DNA from: Rhodospirillales bacterium
GTDB taxonomy: Bacteria > Pseudomonadota > Gammaproteobacteria > Steroidobacterales > Rariloculaceae
Reading direction: 5' to 3'
DNA length: 18,817 nt
Assembly: GCA_024640665.1 (NCBI GenBank)
Contig: JAHEEO010000024.1
Span: 1 to 18,817 of the forward strand
Shown piece by piece: positions 14,027 to 18,817 of this stretch (position 1 is its first letter; each line of letters opens with the position of its first letter). Both the position numbers and the translations under genes were made by a program. The notes beneath the pieces were generated by a model. The model did not search any database and was not told where the DNA came from. It saw nothing but the letters and a program-made list of their open reading frames with translations.

Positions 14027-15052
14027 CTATTGAGCAGCGTCTTCGGCGCTGAGCAGGTCCGTCATGCGCCGGGCGATCTGGCTGTACTGGTAGGACGGAA
14101 TTCGAAATCGCCACCCAGAGGTCGTTGTGTTGATCGCCTCGGCTTCGTTGGCTACTTCCGCAGACGGATCGGTATATGTTTCGTCAATGCTGGCCGCAAA
14201 AACGAGCCAGCCTTCGTCTTCGATCTGCATGCCTTGTGCTCGAACGATCAGGCCATCAAACGTCTGAAATTCTGTCGTCACTTCCGTTTCAGCTGTGCCC
14301 TGCGCAAAGGCTGCAACATCTTCAAGCCGCAGCTCTCGCAAAGCGTTGCCTAGAATATTAGCGACGCCAGGGTATTGCAGTTCGCGCCCTTGCGGGACGT
14401 CTGCGACGTCGAAGTTGGGCTGATCGGGCGCAGCCTTGAATACATCCACGCGCTCACCGTCGGCGTGTTGAATCAGGATACGTTCTACGCGTTGGCCGCG
14501 AACATCTATGATTTCAGGGAGAAGCCACTGTGCCGTGTCGCTAGCAACGTCGGGGTCTACATTGATCAAGTAACTTTGCGCGCCGTCTGTCAGGCGTGCA
14601 TATCGATAACTAGTGCCTTCGGAATTGCCAAGCACGATACCGGGCAACCCCAAAGCCGTCGGCAAGAAGCCGATGGATAATCCGTTGGCCTGTGCATTTG
14701 CGATGTCTTCGAGACCGAGTCGATCGAAAAGCTCTGGATTTGCAGTTTTGGCCTCGACAATTGTGGCGTCGGCAAGCTGGCTGAGTGCGGCACGAATTCT
14801 TGCGGTATCGGCCCGATAGTCGTCGCGTTCGGCGACCGTCCACCCGGATTCCGACCTGTTCAACGTCGCGACGATTTCGTTGCCGCGCTTACGAATCACT
14901 ACAGCTTCGACCTCATTCAGCTGCTCCTTTAGTTGCGGCGCGAACGCAGAATCGGCCATGTTGCTGCTTGGTGCCGGCCGCTCAAGCAAGAACGCAATTG
15001 CCACCAGCACGATGAACGCGCCGCCGATGATGCCGAGGGCGCGGCCGTTCAC
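14027..15052 (-). CDS. DUF4340-domain protein of the Gld-type ABC cluster
   Basis: A 341-aa protein with one N-terminal membrane segment (about 4-24, GIIGGAFIVLVAIAFLLE) and a soluble, probably periplasmic, part made of DUF4340-like units that evaluate as beta-rich (for example SGWTV, the threshold-like NPELFDRLGLED, and YLINVDPDVASDTAQWLLPEIIDV). DUF4340 proteins are typically encoded beside GldG-type proteins; their role is unknown. I chose GTG 15052: it overlaps the gldG stop as GTGA and has AGGAG at 6-nt spacing. An ATG 36 bp upstream (15088) lies inside gldG and would put 12 polar residues before the membrane segment. It is the last gene of the gldAFG operon. Confidence 0.88.
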   Translation of the reverse strand: MNGRALGIIGGAFIVLVAIAFLLERPAPSSNMADSAFAPQLKEQLNEVEAVVIRKRGNEIVATLNRSESGWTVAERDDYRADTARIRAALSQLADATIVEAKTANPELFDRLGLEDIANAQANGLSIGFLPTALGLPGIVLGNSEGTSYRYARLTDGAQSYLINVDPDVASDTAQWLLPEIIDVRGQRVERILIQHADGERVDVFKAAPDQPNFDVADVPQGRELQYPGVANILGNALRELRLEDVAAFAQGTAETEVTTEFQTFDGLIVRAQGMQIEDEGWLVFAASIDETYTDPSAEVANEAEAINTTTSGWRFRIPSYQYSQIARRMTDLLSAEDAAQ

Positions 15053-16914
15053 GCGTGACTCCTGCGGGGGCGACGACTGATGACCCACCTTATCAAAGCA
15101 AATATCAGCACTGCTAAGGGTATCAATCCGATATTGATCATCTTTAGTCGTGTCCCAAGCTGTTCTATGTCTGCATCCAGGTTTCTGCGTACGGCGCGCA
15201 GCTCCTGACGAATACGTACCTGTTCGTCGAGGAAGCGCTGCAGTTCGCGTTGTTGGCCTTCTGACATCAGCAATGAGCTATTGTCATCACGAGCCGCTTG
15301 TAGCTCGCCCAGATTCCTTTCAGTTTCAGCAAGTTCCGCCTGCAGGCGTTCTTCAGTTGCACGGAATTGCGCATCAGCCGCCACTCTGAGTTCTTCCACT
15401 TTTTCAAAGGGTCTCGTGAAGCTTGCGCGGCTGCGCAGCCCAATGAGCTCGGCGCTTCCTGAAAGGTTGTCGAGCGCGTTGACGAGAAAATCCCCGTTGC
15501 TTGCAAATGCCGTTAGCAGTTGTTGCCCCAAAAAATTCTGTGCTTGAACCCAAAGCCGGTCGCTCAAGATGTCGACGTCGGCAACCAGCACAATGTTGGC
15601 TTCTTCCGTGGCAAGCAAGGGTTGGAAATCGGTTGCGTCCTCCAGCGCTGGTCCGTCTGGGAAAGCCGTCTCAATGTGGCCGCTTAATCGTCCAGCAATG
15701 GTTTGCTGAACGCCGGTAGGCGTAAAGTTGTCGAACAGATCGCTTGGATCTTGCAGAGATTGAAACTGAGCCGCTGGCAATTTGCCAGATTCCGCGCTGG
15801 AACTCAGCAGCGGGGTCATGGTGAGTTGGCTGTCGTTGTTGAGACTGAATGAGCCGGCGACACCGACGTTAATGGATTGCAGGCCCGCAGTGATGACCTC
15901 TTCTTGGTTGATCGTATTCGCATCTAAGCCGATCAGGCCGATATGGCGAACGGGTCGCGACAAGCCAGTATTAATACTCAGTGCCAGCTGATTGTCGGCT
16001 GTCACGACGCTTGGGTCATAGTCGATGCCCCAGGCGCTGAACAATGGCTCGAGGCTAGAACTATTGGAGGCATTCATCCCCATCAACGGGTTTGCACCGC
16101 CACCCGCCACTTCGGCAACGGGATCGACAAATATTAATGCGCGCCCACCCCGCATAATGAACTGATCGATTGCATACAGCGAAGCTTCGCCCAAATTGGC
16201 TGGATGAATAAGCCACAATACTTCGACGTCCTCGTCGATGGTATCGAAGCCTTCAGCCAAGGTTCTGATATCAAAAACTTGCTCGGCTTGATCGATTGCA
16301 GCCCAGGCTTGTGTTGGCTGCTGGGTGCGCGAGTCAAACCCGCCGTTGACGGGTAAACTGGAATACAAGCCGATGGTCGTTTTGATTGGATTGGCGAGCG
16401 TGTAAATGAGCCGGGCAACATCGTACTCGAGAAAATTTTCTTTCGTGGGTTGAAAGAATGGAATGATTTCTTGGTCGCCAACACTGTTTGTGCCGGCCAG
16501 CCCCAAGTAAACCGACTCCGTCAGGCCGCCGAGGCTAACCGGCTGTAAGCCGAACTGCGATGCTCGGTCTTCATCTTCGGAAAACGGCAACGGATCGATA
16601 ATATTCAAAATGAGTTTGCCGTCGGAATTTGCAGCAAACTCTTCCAGCATTTCCTGGACGCGCGTCGCGAAGCTGCGCAGAAACTGCACGTCACTTGTTT
16701 CCCGGTCCGAAAAGAAATAGTAAAGATTGATGGGCTCGTCAATGTTCGACAAAAGTGAGCGGGTCCCGTCCGAAAGTGTGTAGAGCTTGTTTTCAGTTAG
16801 ATCTAATCGCATGCCGCTCAGCAGCGAATTGCTGACGATAACTGCTGCGATAAACGCCAGCGCCAGCAATACCAAGCTGGTAAGGCCAATCTTTCTCTGT
16901 TGTTCGCTATTCAT
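15049..16914 (-). CDS. gldG: GldG-type auxiliary protein of an ABC transporter
   Basis: A 621-aa protein of the ABC_transp_aux/GldG family. The N-terminal membrane segment (about 9-31) is followed by the family hallmark MRLDLTENKLYTLSDGT (35-51). A large periplasmic domain related to glutamine-amidotransferase-like folds comes next (EVLWLIHPA, GGRALIFVDP). A long charged coiled coil (about 503-591, rich in Glu, Arg, Leu) leads into a C-terminal membrane segment (about 594-612) and a basic tail (RRPRRSHA). The ATG at 16914 is 4 nt after the gldF stop; an ATG at 16959 would overlap gldF and add 15 polar residues. In Flavobacterium GldA-F-G are needed for gliding, but here no other gld, spr or T9SS genes are present, so the cargo is unknown. 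Confidence 0.92.
   Translation of the reverse strand: MNSEQQRKIGLTSLVLLALAFIAAVIVSNSLLSGMRLDLTENKLYTLSDGTRSLLSNIDEPINLYYFFSDRETSDVQFLRSFATRVQEMLEEFAANSDGKLILNIIDPLPFSEDEDRASQFGLQPVSLGGLTESVYLGLAGTNSVGDQEIIPFFQPTKENFLEYDVARLIYTLANPIKTTIGLYSSLPVNGGFDSRTQQPTQAWAAIDQAEQVFDIRTLAEGFDTIDEDVEVLWLIHPANLGEASLYAIDQFIMRGGRALIFVDPVAEVAGGGANPLMGMNASNSSSLEPLFSAWGIDYDPSVVTADNQLALSINTGLSRPVRHIGLIGLDANTINQEEVITAGLQSINVGVAGSFSLNNDSQLTMTPLLSSSAESGKLPAAQFQSLQDPSDLFDNFTPTGVQQTIAGRLSGHIETAFPDGPALEDATDFQPLLATEEANIVLVADVDILSDRLWVQAQNFLGQQLLTAFASNGDFLVNALDNLSGSAELIGLRSRASFTRPFEKVEELRVAADAQFRATEERLQAELAETERNLGELQAARDDNSSLLMSEGQQRELQRFLDEQVRIRQELRAVRRNLDADIEQLGTRLKMINIGLIPLAVLIFALIRWVISRRPRRSHA
15059..15063 (-). promoter_or_regulatory. 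Shine-Dalgarno fixing the GTG start of the DUF4340 gene
   Basis: AGGAG on the minus strand with 6-nt spacing to GTG at 15052, inside the end of gldG. Together with the GTGA overlap it argues for translational coupling and against the upstream ATG at 15088. Confidence 0.75.
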
Positions 16915-16918
16915 GAGA

Positions 16919-17653
16919 TCAATCCGCTTTTGTGAGTTGCAGAACAACGGTATTGGCATACAGGCAGCAGCCGATCAGCAGGCCAAAGTACACGAGATCG
17001 CGCAAGTCGATGACGCCGCGACTAATGCTGTCAAAGTGCGTAAGGAAGCTCAGGCTAGCGATGCCGTCGACCAATGTTTGAGGTGCCCATGACGAAAACG
17101 CATCGAGGACGAGCGGGTAACCTGCCAACAACAGCAAAAAGCATGCGACCACTGAAAGCACAAAGGCTATTACTTGGTTTTTTGTCATGGCGCTGATAAA
17201 TGCGCCAAGCGCCAGGAAACCTCCAGCCATTAATGCGCTGCCGACATAAGCGGCAAAAATGGCGCCGTTGTCCGGGTTGCCCAAATAGTTCACGGTAATC
17301 CAGATTGGAAAAGTCAATGCGATCGCGATGCAAGTAAATGCCCACGCGGCCAAAAATTTGCCGACCACCATATGCCAGACTTCCAGTGGCAGTGTCATCA
17401 GTAATTCAATGCTGCCAGAGCGCCTTTCTTCTGCCCAAAGCCGCATGCTGAGCGCCGGCACGAGAAACAGATACAGCCAAGGATGAAACGCGAAGAATGA
17501 ACTGAGATCGGCCTGGCCGCGCTCGTAGAAATTACCCAGATAAAAAGCGAATGTGCTTGCGCAGATCAGGAAGATCACGATGAATACGTAAGCGACAGGC
17601 GTGAGGAAATAGCTCTTTAGCTCGCGGCGCAAGACGGCAAGTGTTTCGCTCAT
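16919..17653 (-). CDS. gldF: GldF-type ABC-2 permease
   Basis: A 244-aa integral membrane protein with about six membrane segments in the ABC-2 arrangement. The N-terminal cytoplasmic helix (ETLAVLRRELKSYFLTP) leads into the first segment. The conserved coupling region follows segment two as MRLWAEERRSGSIELLMTLPLE, typical of GldF/NosY-like permeases. It should form the channel of the transporter energised by the adjacent GldA ATPase. The ATG at 17653 overlaps the gldA stop (ATGA, 17650-17653). Longer in-frame starts would run 84 bp back into gldA with Arg/Ser-rich residues and are rejected. The next gene, gldG, starts 4 nt after its stop. Confidence 0.93.
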   Translation of the reverse strand: MSETLAVLRRELKSYFLTPVAYVFIVIFLICASTFAFYLGNFYERGQADLSSFFAFHPWLYLFLVPALSMRLWAEERRSGSIELLMTLPLEVWHMVVGKFLAAWAFTCIAIALTFPIWITVNYLGNPDNGAIFAAYVGSALMAGGFLALGAFISAMTKNQVIAFVLSVVACFLLLLAGYPLVLDAFSSWAPQTLVDGIASLSFLTHFDSISRGVIDLRDLVYFGLLIGCCLYANTVVLQLTKAD

Positions 17654-18591
17654 GCGCCTACTCCATCTCCGGTCGTAATTGCACGAAATACTTCGTCGAG
17701 TCGTCCGGATTCGAGATGCAGCTCGGAAATCGGCCAATTGCGGGATTGGGCCAAGCCGCTCACTGCTGCGAATGGCTGCTTGCCAGCAGCAGGAAATGCC
17801 GTGATCAGTCCGGTGATCGAATCGACCGAAATCGTTGCCACTTCGCTTAGATTTGCGATTTCGCGTTTCGCGTCAGGCAGCGTCGAGGGATTCGTAAACT
17901 TAATTGATACGGCATTGTGGAAGCGGGACTGAGCCTCTAAGTTTTGTGGCGTGTCATCGGCGAGAATCTTTCCCTGAGCAATGATCATTGCTCGGCTGCA
18001 AAGCGCTTCGACTTCTTCCAGAATATGCGTCGAAATGACGATGATCTTATTCTTGGCCATGTTGTCGATGAGCGCTCGGACTTCGAATTTTTGATTCGGG
18101 TCGAGACCATCGGTTGGTTCGTCGAGTATCAGAACTTCTGGGTCATGCAGAATCGCCTGCGCGAGTCCTACGCGGCGCTTATAGCCTTTTGAGAGTGTGT
18201 CGATCGGCTGGTCCGCAACCCGATCCAGATGCAGTTGTCCGTAAACTTCATCCAGTCGCTGCCTGCGTTTGTCCGCAGGAATTTTGCGCACGTCGCTGAC
18301 AAACTCTAGAAACGACCGCGGCGTCATTTCCGGGTAGCTCGGCGCGCCCTCTGGCAAATATCCGATGCGACGTTTTGCCTCCGTGCCATGGGTGGCGATA
18401 TCGAGGCCGCAGACGCTAACGTGGCCTGACGAAGGCGCAAGGAATCCAGCGATGATGCGCATCGTTGTACTCTTGCCCGCGCCGTTTGGCCCAAGAAAGC
18501 CAAGTACCTCGCCGGGCTGGACTTGGAAGCTCAAGTTGTCTATCGCCGTTAAGGCGCCATAATGTTTCGATAGATTTTGACAGTTGATCAT
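17650..18591 (-). CDS. gldA: GldA-type ABC transporter ATPase
   Basis: A 313-aa ATP-binding subunit. Walker A is GPNGAGKST (34-42). The Q-loop region reads IGYLPEG with Glu in place of Gln, as usual in GldA-like ATPases. The signature is LSKGY rather than LSGGQ, also a GldA trait. Walker B with D-loop is VLILDEPTDGLDP, and the switch histidine is in STHILEE. A C-terminal extension of about 90 residues after the ATPase core is present, as in other ABC-2 exporter ATPases. I use ATG 18591 (MINCQNLSKHYG matches family starts); ATG 18603 would add four residues. It is the first gene of a four-gene coupled operon and lies behind the promoter and operator-like elements at 18611-18654. Confidence 0.94.
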   Translation of the reverse strand: MINCQNLSKHYGALTAIDNLSFQVQPGEVLGFLGPNGAGKSTTMRIIAGFLAPSSGHVSVCGLDIATHGTEAKRRIGYLPEGAPSYPEMTPRSFLEFVSDVRKIPADKRRQRLDEVYGQLHLDRVADQPIDTLSKGYKRRVGLAQAILHDPEVLILDEPTDGLDPNQKFEVRALIDNMAKNKIIVISTHILEEVEALCSRAMIIAQGKILADDTPQNLEAQSRFHNAVSIKFTNPSTLPDAKREIANLSEVATISVDSITGLITAFPAAGKQPFAAVSGLAQSRNWPISELHLESGRLDEVFRAITTGDGVGA

Positions 18592-18610
18592 GGGAATCCA
18601 CATCTGTACT

Positions 18611-18625
18611 GCCCAGTTGGTGGGC
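18611..18625. repeat. hairpin at the start of the gld operon leader
   Basis: GCCCA (18611-18615) and TGGGC (18621-18625) form a perfect 5-bp GC-rich stem with a 5-nt loop, about 20 bp upstream of gldA and around the predicted transcription start. On the plus strand it is followed by TATTTTG, but no plus-strand gene ends here. Confidence 0.4.
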
Positions 18626-18626
18626 T

Positions 18627-18654
18627 ATTTTGCAAACCTTTGCAGATTTTTCAA
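18627..18654 (-). promoter_or_regulatory. candidate sigma70 promoter of the gldAFG-DUF4340 operon
   Basis: On the minus strand TTGAAA (18654-18649, 5/6 to the -35 consensus) is separated by 16 bp from CAAAAT (18632-18627, 4/6 to the -10). Transcription would start near 18620, giving a leader of about 30 nt before gldA. Strength and use are inferred. Confidence 0.45.
18631..18644. promoter_or_regulatory. operator-like palindrome between -35 and -10
   Basis: TGCAAACCTTTGCA is a near-continuous palindrome (6-bp arms, 2-bp centre) lying in the spacer of the candidate gld operon promoter. This is a typical place for a repressor or MerR-like site. The regulator is unknown. Confidence 0.4.
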
Positions 18655-18817
18655 GACCCTGAATGCCGATTGCGGCGCTGAAGCCCTATGACGCTTAGCG
18701 GCCACCGAGTTCCCAGCTCGCTCACGTTCAATTCGAGCCCGTCTCGCAAGTCGGCATCGAGAATGTTCGGCCCGTAGACTACTACATGTCGATTGATGAG
18801 GTCTCAAATAGCTTACG
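18655..18817. other. window end without a confident gene
   Basis: No convincing complete gene. On the minus strand a frame from 18803 to the TGA at 18653-18651 reads about 50 codons with reasonable composition (VVYGPNILDADLRDGLELNV) but has no clear start, and TGA and TAA codons precede it. It may be a remnant or chance. A possible plus-strand start at ATG 18786 (MSIDEVSNSL) runs off the edge without a Shine-Dalgarno. Confidence 0.2.

Noticed and set aside
14027..18591. gldAFG as evidence of Bacteroidetes-type gliding motility
   Set aside because: No other gld, spr or type IX secretion genes are present, and the remaining genes are gammaproteobacterial in type; gldAFG-DUF4340 sets also occur in non-gliders.
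1..18817. CRISPR array, insertion sequence, prophage or classical defence system
   Set aside because: No direct-repeat array, transposase, integrase, nuclease, toxin-antitoxin or phage structural protein was recognised in any frame.

Overview
The window looks like chromosomal DNA of a free-living gammaproteobacterium. The reasons are an E. coli-type GshA (516 aa), a two-ACT biosynthetic IlvA (516 aa), a YheT-type hydrolase, Qor-type quinone reductase, a PAS-GGDEF-EAL regulator, a single bactofilin, and a gldA-gldF-gldG-DUF4340 ABC cluster of the kind also found in non-gliding Proteobacteria. Codon use looks even throughout. I see no tRNA, rRNA, CRISPR array, transposase or prophage gene, so genus cannot be assigned.

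Left part (1-9.5 kb): a membrane PAS-GGDEF-EAL protein (minus) lies divergent from a YheT-like alpha/beta hydrolase (plus), which runs tail-to-tail into a bactofilin (minus). Between the bactofilin and a small unknown protein (plus) is a perfect CRP-type palindrome. gshA follows with a TTG start, then an ATGA-coupled pair of membrane-anchored unknown proteins that look like diverged copies of each other. These converge on a ferredoxin-reductase-type flavoprotein (minus), which is divergent from a Qor quinone reductase (plus).

Middle (9.5-14 kb): after qor comes an imperfect hairpin with integron attC-like core boxes, then a small SRPBCC-like gene (plus) that reads 91 bp into the 3' end of an SLC13-type permease (minus). 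The permease carries four TrkA-C-like repeats and sits 22 bp downstream of ilvA (minus), with a good intrinsic terminator after it.

Right part (14-18.6 kb): a tightly coupled minus-strand operon runs gldA (ATPase), gldF (permease), gldG (auxiliary protein), DUF4340 protein. Its junctions are an ATGA overlap, a 4-nt gap and a GTGA overlap. A candidate promoter with a palindrome between its -35 and -10 lies just upstream. The last 200 bp hold no confident gene.

General feature: all three convergent gene pairs overlap at their stop codons (4, 26 and 91 bp), so the 3' ends of opposing transcripts must be complementary. The least-described items are the tandem unknown pair after gshA, the attC-like hairpin with its read-through gene, the four-TrkA-C permease with an altered second sodium-site motif, and the uncharacterised GldAFG-DUF4340 complex.
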